From an uncultured Rhodobacter sp. (GTDB lineage Bacteria > Pseudomonadota > Alphaproteobacteria > Rhodobacterales > Rhodobacteraceae): a DNA stretch of 5,624 bases. The DNA is taken from positions 1 to 5,624 of the forward strand of contig CALGTJ010000098.1 in NCBI GenBank assembly GCA_937901435.1, given 5' to 3'. Shown here piece after piece: positions 1 to 5,271 of the stretch. The notes beneath the pieces are model-generated. The model made no database searches. It saw only the letters and a list, made by a program, of their open reading frames with translations, and was not told the DNA's origin. The position numbers and the translations under genes are program-made. Numbering within the stretch: the stretch's first letter is position 1; every line of letters begins with the position of its first letter.

Positions 1-140
1 TTTACGTCCAGATCCGCGACGTGATGAACCGCGAATACGGTCGCATCTTTGCCGGTGAAACCGATGTGGATTCGGCCTTTGCCGTGATCGAGGAAGAGGG
101 CAACAAACTGTTGTCCCGTTTCGCAAAAACCACCAACTAA
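1..140 (+). CDS. ugpB: ABC transporter periplasmic binding protein, C-terminal end (UgpB-like), partial
   Basis: Only the last 45 codons are present (first full codon at position 3, stop TAA at 138-140); the gene starts before the window. The tail reads YVQIRDVMNREYGRIFAGET and ends NKLLSRFAKTTN. This is the usual ending of family 1 extracellular solute-binding proteins, where a helix (VQIRDVMNRE) is followed by an alanine- and glutamate-rich helix and a NxLLxxF motif. In a UgpBAEC system this protein captures sn-glycerol-3-phosphate or glycerophosphodiesters in the periplasm and delivers them to the permeases. The assignment as UgpB rather than another sugar-binding protein rests mainly on the four genes that follow in the same direction. 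The signal peptide and ligand residues cannot be seen. Confidence 0.8.
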   Translation, partial: YVQIRDVMNREYGRIFAGETDVDSAFAVIEEEGNKLLSRFAKTTN

Positions 141-161
141 GCCTTAATTCACACGACCGGT

Positions 162-185
162 CCGGGGCGCACGCAAGTGCCCCGG
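162..185 (+). promoter_or_regulatory. strong intercistronic hairpin after ugpB
   Basis: Positions 162-170 (CCGGGGCGC) pair with 177-185 (GTGCCCCGG) as a 9-base-pair stem with one G-U pair and a 6-base loop (ACGCAA). No T-run follows, so it is not a classical intrinsic terminator. Hairpins after the binding-protein gene of ABC importer operons commonly protect the upstream mRNA from 3' decay, so the binding protein is made in excess over the permeases. That role is inferred here from position. Confidence 0.65.
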
Positions 186-196
186 CCACCCCGGGG
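180..196 (+). promoter_or_regulatory. alternative hairpin covering the ugpA ribosome binding site
   Basis: CCCCGG at 180-185 can pair with CCGGGG at 191-196, with the 5-base loop CCACC between them. The second arm contains most of the purine-rich ribosome binding site of ugpA (GGGGG at 193-197, 9 bases before the ATG at 207). The first arm is also the 3' arm of the hairpin at 162-185, so the two structures exclude each other. This is the layout of a translational on/off switch, but no regulator or ligand can be named. Confidence 0.4.
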
Positions 197-206
197 GATA
201 ATTCAC

Positions 207-1088
207 ATGAACAAGGCTCAATTCGGCAGCCCTTGGATGCCCTATTTGTTGCTTGCGCCGCAAATGGTCATCATCGCCATCTTTTTTCTCTGGCCCGCCG
301 GCGAGGCGATCTGGTCTTCTTTCTATCTCGAAGACCCCTTTTTTGGCACCGCCACCTACGTGGGCATGGAAAACTACTCCGACGCGCTCACCGCCTCTGA
401 TTACCGGCGCACCGCGATTTTTACCGCGATTTTTGTCACATTGGTCTCGCTGCTGTCCCTGTCGATCGGATTGATGCTGGCCGTCTCTGCCGACCGGGTC
501 CTGCGCGGAAAATCCACCTATAAGACATTGCTGATGTGGGTCTATGCCATCGCCCCGCCCGTCGCCGGGTTGATCGGTGTGATGTTGTTTGACCAGCATA
601 TCGGACCGCTTGTCGATTTTGCCGCCGTCTTTGGCTGGGACATGCGCATCGGCGTGAACTACTGGGACACAGGCATCGCGATGATCGTCGTCGCCACCTG
701 GAAACAGATCCCCTACAACTTCATCTTCTTCCTGTCGGGCCTGCAATCCATTCCCGCCTCGGTCAAAGAGGCCGCCGCGATTGATTGCAAGTCCGAAAAC
801 CGCCGCTTCTGGACCATCACCTTTCCGCTGCTCGCGCCCGTGTCGTTCTTTTTGCTGATCCTCAACATCACCTACGCGATGTTCGAAACCTTCGGCCTGA
901 TAGACCTGATCGTCAAAGACCAGCCCGGCAACTCGCCCGTCACGTTGGTGTACAAGGTCTACCGCGACGGATTCCGGGGCAACGACCTTGGCGGATCTTC
1001 GGCGCAATCTGTCATCCTCATGCTTCTCGTTCTGGCGCTCACGGTTGTGCAGTTCCGCCTGATCGAAAAGCGCGTGCATTACAACTAG
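207..1088 (+). CDS. ugpA: ABC transporter permease UgpA (glycerol-3-phosphate import)
   Basis: This 293-residue inner-membrane protein is the first permease subunit of the importer, forming the translocation pore with UgpE and docking on UgpC. It resembles E. coli UgpA (295 residues) throughout. Shared features are the N-terminal PYLLLAPQ (12-19) and FFLWPAGEAIW (26-36) in the first membrane segment, the WKQIPYNFIFF stretch (165-175) and the TLVYKVYRDGF region near the end. About six hydrophobic segments are visible. The EAA cytoplasmic loop lies at 188-207 and begins EAAAIDC: Cys194 (codon 786-788) stands where most permeases have glycine. The ATG at 207 is chosen over the upstream GTG at 177 because it has a ribosome binding site (GGGGG, 193-197), matches the usual length, and leaves out an unlikely PRPPRGIIH extension lying in the hairpin region. 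Confidence 0.92.
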   Translation: MNKAQFGSPWMPYLLLAPQMVIIAIFFLWPAGEAIWSSFYLEDPFFGTATYVGMENYSDALTASDYRRTAIFTAIFVTLVSLLSLSIGLMLAVSADRVLRGKSTYKTLLMWVYAIAPPVAGLIGVMLFDQHIGPLVDFAAVFGWDMRIGVNYWDTGIAMIVVATWKQIPYNFIFFLSGLQSIPASVKEAAAIDCKSENRRFWTITFPLLAPVSFFLLILNITYAMFETFGLIDLIVKDQPGNSPVTLVYKVYRDGFRGNDLGGSSAQSVILMLLVLALTVVQFRLIEKRVHYN

Positions 1089-1100
1089 GGGGGCGGAGCG

Positions 1101-1946
1101 ATGAAGAAATCACGTGCCATATACGACCACGTCGTGCTGCTGTTCGGGGTCTTCGTGATGATGGGCCCGCTTGCCGTGGCCTTCATGACTTCGACCTTTG
1201 ACTACGTCACCATCCACAAAGAGGGGATGCAATTCGGCTTTGGCGGGCATTTCCTAGAGACCTACAGCACCGTTCTGAACAAACAAAGCGGCTTTACCGG
1301 CGAGGTCACCGGCTGGCTGATGACCAAGAACAGCATCGTGCTGGGCGTTGGGTTCGCTTTGGGCAAGATCGTCGTGTCGATGCTGGCCGCCTATGCCATC
1401 GTCTACTTTCGCTTTCGCGCGGCAACCTTTTGTTTCTGGATCATTTTCCTGACGCTTCTTCTGCCACTAGAGGTCCGGATCCTGCCCTCTTACGAGGTGG
1501 TGCAGCAAATGGGCCTGCTGAACTCTTACACCGGTCTGATCCTGCCGCTGATCGCTTCGGCCACGGGCACGTTCTTTTTCCGCCAGTTCTTCAAATCCAT
1601 CCCGAACGAGCTGTTAGAGGCCGCGCGCATCGACGGGGCGGGGCCTGTGCGCTTCTTCTTTGACATCCTGATCCCGCTGTCCAAAACCATGATCGCGGCG
1701 ATCTTTATCATCATGTTCGTGGTCGGCTGGAACCAGTACCTCTGGCCCACGTTGATGACGACCGATGAGAGCTATTTCACCCTCGTGCGCGGCATCAAGC
1801 AGATCATGCAGAACATGATCGGCGCCGATATTCCCAAATATAACGAGGCCTTGGCCATGGCCATTCTGGCAATGGTTCCCCCCGCTCTGGTGATCATCAT
1901 CTTCCAGCGCATGTTCATCAAGGGCCTTGTGGAGCAAGAAAAATGA
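1101..1946 (+). CDS. ugpE: ABC transporter permease UgpE (glycerol-3-phosphate import)
   Basis: This 281-residue integral membrane protein is the second permease subunit, equal in length to E. coli UgpE. It has an N-terminal membrane segment (11-30), then a periplasmic stretch of about 45 residues. The BPD_transp_1 core follows, with about five more segments including [18 protein letters not shown] (88-105). The motif [13 protein letters not shown] (121-133) and the canonical EAA loop EAARIDGAG at 173-192 are present, as is GWNQYLWP (209-216), a hallmark of the MalG/UgpE family. The start follows the ugpA stop by 12 bases and has a strong ribosome binding site (GGGGGGCGGAG, 1088-1098). The last four bases overlap the ATG of ugpC, so translation of the two is probably coupled. 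Confidence 0.93.
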   Translation: MKKSRAIYDHVVLLFGVFVMMGPLAVAFMTSTFDYVTIHKEGMQFGFGGHFLETYSTVLNKQSGFTGEVTGWLMTKNSIVLGVGFALGKIVVSMLAAYAIVYFRFRAATFCFWIIFLTLLLPLEVRILPSYEVVQQMGLLNSYTGLILPLIASATGTFFFRQFFKSIPNELLEAARIDGAGPVRFFFDILIPLSKTMIAAIFIIMFVVGWNQYLWPTLMTTDESYFTLVRGIKQIMQNMIGADIPKYNEALAMAILAMVPPALVIIIFQRMFIKGLVEQEK

Positions 1947-2980
1947 CAACTCTACGCATCAAGAACGTCAAGAAACGCTATCCCAACGGGGCCGAGGCCG
2001 TCAAAGGCGTCACGGTCGATGTACAGGACGGCGAGCTGGTGGTTTTCGTCGGCCCCTCGGGCTGCGGAAAGTCCACCCTGCTGCGCATGGTTGCGGGGCT
2101 GGAGGGCATCACAGAGGGCGAGATCGAACTGGCCGGTCGTGTCGTGAATGATCTGGAACCGGCAGAGCGCAACATTGCCATGGTGTTCCAGAATTACGCG
2201 CTTTACCCGCATATGACCGTGCGCAAGAACCTCGCCTACGGGTTGAAAAACCGCGGCACGCCCAAGGCCGAGATCGACAAAAAGGTGCAGGATGCGGGGG
2301 AATTGCTGCAAATTGCGGAATTCCTTGATCGCAAGCCGTCGCAATTGTCCGGTGGGCAGCGCCAGCGTGTCGCAATGGGGCGCGCCATCGTGCGCGATCC
2401 GGCGATCTTTCTGTTTGACGAACCACTGTCCAACCTTGACGCCAAGCTGCGCAACCAGATGCGCCTTGAGATCAAGAACCTGCAACGCCGCCTGAAGACC
2501 GCCGCGATCTATGTGACCCATGATCAGGTCGAGGCGATGACGCTGGCCGACCGCATCGTCGTGCTGAACCACGGTCAGATCGAACAGATCGGCACCCCGT
2601 CAGAGGTCTACTCGCGCCCTGAATCCATCTTTGTTGCCAGCTTCATCGGCGCGCCGCCCATGAACCTGATCCCGGCCGATGTGACAGAGGCAGGCATCAC
2701 CGTTGGCGATGTCACCATGCCAATCAACACCGCCCATCGTGGTGCGGTCACGCTGGGTCTGCGTCCCGAACGGGTCCAGATTGGGGACAGCGGCGCGCCG
2801 ATGCGCGTCACCATCGTCGAGGAACTGGGGGCCACGCGTCTGGTGCATGGCATTCTGGGCGGTCAGGATGTCACCCTTGCACAGGACGCCGACGGTCCGC
2901 CACCGAGCGACCTCGTGCATGTGGCCTTCAAGCCAGAGGATGCGCATTTCTTTGACGCCAAGACCGGGCGGCGGCTGTAA
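1943..2980 (+). CDS. ugpC: ABC transporter ATP-binding protein UgpC
   Basis: This 345-residue cytoplasmic ATPase powers the importer as a dimer docked on UgpA and UgpE. All nucleotide-binding motifs are intact: Walker [10 protein letters not shown] (37-45), Q-loop Gln83 in [12 protein letters not shown], signature LSGGQ (135-139), Walker B IFLFDE (155-160), D-loop SNLD (163-166) and switch His193 in YVTHD. The C-terminal third (about 235-345) is a MalK/UgpC-type regulatory (TOBE) domain with GLRPE at 272-276, which places it in the CUT1 carbohydrate and glycerol-phosphate importers. It is slightly shorter than E. coli UgpC (356). The start overlaps the ugpE stop (ATGA, 1943-1946), with GGAG at 1931-1934 as ribosome binding site inside ugpE. 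The family also serves other sugars; the glycerol-phosphate assignment comes from the whole operon. Confidence 0.93.
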   Translation: MTTLRIKNVKKRYPNGAEAVKGVTVDVQDGELVVFVGPSGCGKSTLLRMVAGLEGITEGEIELAGRVVNDLEPAERNIAMVFQNYALYPHMTVRKNLAYGLKNRGTPKAEIDKKVQDAGELLQIAEFLDRKPSQLSGGQRQRVAMGRAIVRDPAIFLFDEPLSNLDAKLRNQMRLEIKNLQRRLKTAAIYVTHDQVEAMTLADRIVVLNHGQIEQIGTPSEVYSRPESIFVASFIGAPPMNLIPADVTEAGITVGDVTMPINTAHRGAVTLGLRPERVQIGDSGAPMRVTIVEELGATRLVHGILGGQDVTLAQDADGPPPSDLVHVAFKPEDAHFFDAKTGRRL

Positions 2981-2986
2981 CCCCTT

Positions 2987-3811
2987 ATGAGCGTTGAAAG
3001 ATTTCGCGCCCTCTGGCGGGGCCGCAGGCGCCCTGCCCTGATCTCTGTGCATAGGGGTCTCTGGTCGCAAGCGCCCGAAAATTCACTTGCCGCGATCCGT
3101 GCGGCGGCGGGCTACGGCATCATCGAGATCGACGCGCAACTGTCACGCGATGGCGTTCCGGTGGTGATCCATGACGCTGACCTTATCCGCACCACGGGTC
3201 AGGCCGGGCTTGTCGCAGAAACCGATAGCGCGCCCCTTACTGCGCTGACATTACTGGAAAATGACGGCGGGCCTGCGGGCGCGACGAGCACGCAGACCCT
3301 GCCCTCACTGGACGCCGCCCTGCGCGCCGCCGGGCCAGAAGATTACTTTGACATCGACGTGAAACACCCCCGCGAGGTCGAGGCGATCGCCGCCTTTCTC
3401 GCGCGCAACGGTTTGCAATCTCGCGGATCCCTGAAAGTCGACACGACCAACGTCACGGACATCGACCGTCTCTTGTCCCTTCAGGACCGCTTTGGGATGA
3501 TGGTCATGGCCAAGGTCAATCTGATCGAGGCTGACCTGACCCTTATTCAAGCCCTCACCGACGCCGGTGTCGCCGCCGCCGAGGTGTTCTTTGACGATCT
3601 CGACAGTCTTGCAAAGGCCAGCCGGATCGTGGGCGAAACGATGGCACTCTCGACCTATAGCCTTGACCCGGTGCATTGCTGCGGCCTCAGCGACGCCCGA
3701 GCCAAGCGCGATCCAGAGGCGGTTTGGGGCACACTGATGGACGCCGGTATCACGATGATAATGACCGACATCGCCCCGGATCTGGCCTGTTACCTCGATA
3801 CGCGCGCCTAG
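2987..3811 (+). CDS. ugpQ: glycerophosphodiester phosphodiesterase (UgpQ-like)
   Basis: This 274-residue protein of the GDPD family hydrolyses glycerophosphodiesters to glycerol-3-phosphate and an alcohol. The TIM-barrel motifs are in order: HRG at 22-24 (catalytic His22), PENS at 30-33, EID at 47-49 (metal ligands Glu47 and Asp49), DGVPVVIHD at 55-63 (catalytic His62), DIDVK at 122-126 and MTDIAPD near the end (259-265). The third acidic metal position is Asp124 where many relatives have Glu. There is no signal peptide, so it should act in the cytoplasm on diesters brought in by UgpBAEC, as E. coli UgpQ (247 residues) does. It starts 6 bases after the ugpC stop, in the same reading frame, with no good ribosome binding site, which suggests reinitiation. 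The 3' end overlaps the opposing permease gene by 4 bases. The exact substrate is not shown by sequence. Confidence 0.88.
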   Translation: MSVERFRALWRGRRRPALISVHRGLWSQAPENSLAAIRAAAGYGIIEIDAQLSRDGVPVVIHDADLIRTTGQAGLVAETDSAPLTALTLLENDGGPAGATSTQTLPSLDAALRAAGPEDYFDIDVKHPREVEAIAAFLARNGLQSRGSLKVDTTNVTDIDRLLSLQDRFGMMVMAKVNLIEADLTLIQALTDAGVAAAEVFFDDLDSLAKASRIVGETMALSTYSLDPVHCCGLSDARAKRDPEAVWGTLMDAGITMIMTDIAPDLACYLDTRA

Positions 3812-3828
3812 ACGTGTACCGAGGTAAC
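3789..3828. repeat. 40-base imperfect inverted repeat over the overlapping convergent stop codons
   Basis: GTTACCTCG at 3789-3797 pairs perfectly with CGAGGTAAC at 3820-3828. After one mismatch, 3799-3804 pairs with 3813-3818 (six pairs, one G-U). The loop (3805-3812, CGCCTAGA) contains both stop codons: TAG at 3809-3811 for the phosphodiesterase and, on the other strand, TAG at 3810-3808 for the permease. Both transcripts would fold here. There is no T-run on either side, so it is not a standard intrinsic terminator, but it is well placed to act as a two-way transcript end or a stabilising 3' structure. Confidence 0.65.
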
Positions 3829-4686
3829 CCGCGTCAAAAGTCGCATGAATCCAAGCACTAACAGCAGCGGCGGCAAGACCGATATCACCGCCAGCACCAT
3901 GCTGGGTCCCGACCCTGCTCCGACCAGATTTAGCCCACGCATCAGCGGAAAATAGCTGTTGTCGATAGAAATCATCAATGGCCAGAGATATTGATTCCAG
4001 CCGATCAGGAAGGACACGATAAACACCGCGCCGATGGGCACACGGGACAGAGGCAGCACGAAATCCCGCAGGAACCGCAAGGGCCCGGCCCCGTCCAGCC
4101 GCGCCGCCTCCAGCAGTTGCGGCGGCAGGGTGCGCATGTGTTGGCGAAAGATCAGTGTTGCCAGCGCAAGCGGCAGGATCGGCAGGATCAGCCCCGCCAG
4201 CGAGTTGATCAGTCCCAACCTAAGCGCCACATCAAAGCTGGGTAACATTCTGGCTTCTATCGGAAAATACAGCGTCAACAGGGTCAGCGAGAACCAGAAC
4301 CGCACGCCGCTGCGCAACAGGAACGTCATCGCATAGGCCGCCAGAAACCCACAGGCCGTTGCCAAAACCGCTACCCCACAGGCCGTCATCAGCGATGTTG
4401 CGACCATGTCCCACACGCTTGGCCCGGTCTGCCCCTGCCCGCCCAGATCCGCCAGCCGGTCGATATTGCGCCGCAATCCCTGCCAAAGAGAGGCAGACGG
4501 CGCTGTTGCCGCCCCGCGCAATCCCCCCTGTTGCGTGGCGGAAAATGCCATCAACACCAGCGGTGCCACCATAACACCACCCGCGCCAATCAGGACCCCA
4601 TGATCCAAGATACGCCGCCGCAGGGCACGTTTATGCAACGCAGAGAGGGTAATCCTATTGCCTCCACCAGCAGTTTCGTGCGCCAT
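3808..4686 (-). CDS. orphan UgpE/MalG-type ABC transporter permease
   Basis: This 292-residue membrane protein belongs to the same family as the ugpE product of this window. Shared motifs are FPIEARMLPSFDV (141-153), GLINSLAGLILP (158-169), the EAA loop EAARLDGAG (from 193, ending at Pro212) and IGWNQYLWP in the following segment. It is clearly diverged: the N-terminus is longer and basic (KRALRRRILDHG, 19-30), and the periplasmic part (50-90) is rich in Gly, Ala and Gln. Membrane segments lie at about 31-48, 94-124, 130-148, 158-180, 214-235 and 260-282. The ATG at 4686 is the only plausible start, since an in-frame TGA lies 8 codons upstream with no other start codon between; the ribosome binding site is weak (GGAACGAA). 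No binding protein, second permease or ATPase lies beside it on this strand. It may replace UgpE in the neighbouring importer or serve a system encoded elsewhere. Confidence 0.88.
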   Translation of the reverse strand: MAHETAGGGNRITLSALHKRALRRRILDHGVLIGAGGVMVAPLVLMAFSATQQGGLRGAATAPSASLWQGLRRNIDRLADLGGQGQTGPSVWDMVATSLMTACGVAVLATACGFLAAYAMTFLLRSGVRFWFSLTLLTLYFPIEARMLPSFDVALRLGLINSLAGLILPILPLALATLIFRQHMRTLPPQLLEAARLDGAGPLRFLRDFVLPLSRVPIGAVFIVSFLIGWNQYLWPLMISIDNSYFPLMRGLNLVGAGSGPSMVLAVISVLPPLLLVLGFMRLLTRVTSVHV

Positions 4687-4734
4687 CCAATCATTTCGTT
4701 CCGCGGTTCACAAGGGCCGCACCGCGTCATTGAT

Positions 4735-4750
4735 TTGCGTCCCGACGCAA
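4735..4750. promoter_or_regulatory. 16-base palindrome upstream of the reverse-strand permease (candidate operator)
   Basis: TTGCGTC (4735-4741) and GACGCAA (4744-4750) are perfect inverted 7-base arms around CC. The site lies 49 bases before the ATG of the permease at 4686, a usual place for a repressor operator. Further copies of GCGTC are at 4724-4728 and 4792-4796. CCCGACGC (4741-4748) also pairs with GCGTCGGG (4792-4799), which would exclude the short palindrome in RNA. A role as operator or leader switch is inference, and no clear -35/-10 pair was found for this gene. Confidence 0.4.
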
Positions 4751-4913
4751 CTGTCCGCCAATCGCCATAGATCTGAAAGAGTCCCAATTCCGCGTCGGGT
4801 TTGGCGACATTTCAGGGGCAGACCAGCAGATCGTGAATGCCCTCAAAAACGGCGGTTCATTTCTCAATCTGTGGTTTTAAAATTACAAGAACCGATAATA
4901 ATGCACAATTCTT

Positions 4914-4940
4914 AAGACATTAGGAACGTCCCTTAGTCTT
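4914..4940. repeat. imperfect stem-loop, first of the inverted-repeat cluster
   Basis: AAGAC (4914-4918) pairs with GTCTT (4936-4940), and AGG (4922-4924) with CCT (4931-4933), separated by a small internal loop and closed by AACGTC. It is modest alone, but it begins a run of inverted repeats that continues to 5039. Confidence 0.4.
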
Positions 4941-4945
4941 CTAAT

Positions 4946-4972
4946 TTCAATATATTTATTGAAGTATACTTC
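4946..4972. repeat. two overlapping AT-rich palindromes
   Basis: TTCAATA (4946-4952) and TATTGAA (4957-4963) form a perfect 7-base inverted repeat around TATT. Its last three bases, GAA, begin a second perfect 12-base palindrome, GAAGTATACTTC (4961-4972). The second contains TATACT (4965-4970), which could serve as a -10 element, though no good -35 lies 16-18 bases upstream. Symmetric sites like these usually bind dimeric DNA-binding proteins; which one is unknown. Confidence 0.55.
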
Positions 4973-4974
4973 TG

Positions 4975-5039
4975 CCCTGCATCCGCAGGGGACTCGCGCG
5001 CAAGGCGAATCGCCTTTGCAAAACACATGCCTTTCGGCA
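4975..5039 (+). other. three tandem GC-rich hairpins (candidate small or leader RNA)
   Basis: CCCTGC (4975-4980) and GCAGGG (4985-4990) form a perfect 6-base stem with loop ATCC. GCAAGGCG (5000-5007) pairs with CGCCTTTGC (5011-5019), with one bulged T and loop AAT. TGCC (5028-5031) pairs with GGCA (5036-5039) with loop TTTC. If TATACT at 4965-4970 is a -10 element, transcription would start near the first hairpin. No intrinsic terminator was found downstream: the T-run at 5168-5174 has no proper stem before it. The strand is uncertain because hairpins read on both. Confidence 0.3.
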
Positions 5040-5172
5040 CAGTCGCTTTGGCAGGCTGTAGTAAAAATACATCTTAGGGTGGAAGAGTCTAAAACATCCG
5101 CTGATAAGTTACGCTTTCTCAAGTGCTTATGCGATGAAGATGACGGTGGGGAAGAGTAAGAGTTGCCTTTTT

Positions 5173-5200
5173 TTGGCTAAGGGCTTTGGCCTTATAAATA
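5173..5200 (+). promoter_or_regulatory. possible promoter of the secreted-protein gene
   Basis: TTGGCT (5173-5178) and TAAATA (5195-5200) are separated by 16 bases and partly match the sigma-70 -35 and -10 elements. Transcription would start near 5207, leaving a leader of about 65 bases. An overlapping TATAAA (5193-5198) is a better -10 match but has a spacing of only 14. A weak 5-base inverted repeat (TAAGG/CCTTA, 5178-5194) overlaps the spacer. Confidence 0.3.
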
Positions 5201-5206
5201 AATTTT

Positions 5207-5244
5207 GTGGCACCCCCGCCACCGACTCGGCCCAGCGACTCGGC
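5207..5244 (+). repeat. leader hairpin and 9-base tandem repeat
   Basis: GTGGC (5207-5211) pairs with GCCAC (5218-5222) across the loop ACCCCC. Directly after it CGACTCGGC occurs twice, at 5223-5231 and 5236-5244, with a 13-base period. All of this lies in the probable 5' untranslated leader of the gene starting at 5272. The function is unknown. Confidence 0.5.
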
Positions 5245-5271
5245 ACGGATAATTTGGATTGGATCTACGCT

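Larger units (their letters stand above)
145..207 (+). repeat. 9-base direct repeat flanking the ugpB-ugpA hairpin
   Basis: TAATTCACA occurs at 145-153, just after the ugpB stop, and again at 199-207, where its last base is the A of the ugpA start codon. The copies are 54 bases apart and bracket the GC-rich hairpin segment. The match is exactly 9 bases and ends on both sides. It could be a small internal duplication, a footprint of a past insertion, or chance. Confidence 0.6.
4687..5271. other. 585-base intergenic region, AT-rich in the middle, many inverted repeats
   Basis: No reading frame here looks like a protein: the open stretches lack start codons with ribosome binding sites, or have the composition of random translation. 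Base composition falls from the GC-rich level of the genes to strongly AT-rich at about 4865-4975, then rises. The region holds the upstream area of the reverse-strand permease, a cluster of inverted repeats (4914-5039), a purine-rich featureless part (about 5060-5160) and a possible promoter and leader for the secreted-protein gene. No rRNA, tRNA or CRISPR repeats were seen. Confidence 0.7.

Noticed and set aside
177..206. Longer ugpA start at the GTG at 177
   Set aside because: It would lie inside the 3' arm of a strong hairpin with no ribosome binding site and would add residues not expected for UgpA; the ATG at 207 has a GGGGG site and gives the usual length.
144..1079. Long open frame on the - strand opposite ugpA
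   Set aside because: It is rich in Asp, Gly, His and Arg, typical of the complement of a GC-rich membrane protein gene; the + strand gene is certain.
4734..4880. Open frame on the + strand ending in NALKNGGSFLNLWF, possible gene remnant
   Set aside because: It has no ATG, GTG or TTG start until 4833, no ribosome binding site and no recognisable family; 48 open codons are within chance.
4894..4899. GATAAT as a -10 element in the AT-rich stretch
   Set aside because: No -35-like sequence is found 16-18 bases upstream, and AT-rich DNA gives such matches by chance.
4883..5122. 79-residue cysteine-rich frame on the - strand
   Set aside because: Its cysteines arise from the complement of GCA/GC-rich hairpin arms; there is no ribosome binding site or domain.
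4959..5159. 66-residue frame on the + strand from a TTG start with an acidic tail
   Set aside because: The start lies inside the palindromes, there is no ribosome binding site, the frame is made of hairpin sequence, and the product matches nothing I recognise.
5162..5178. GCC-T7-GGC as an intrinsic terminator
   Set aside because: The T-run is in the loop rather than after the stem and the stem is only three pairs.
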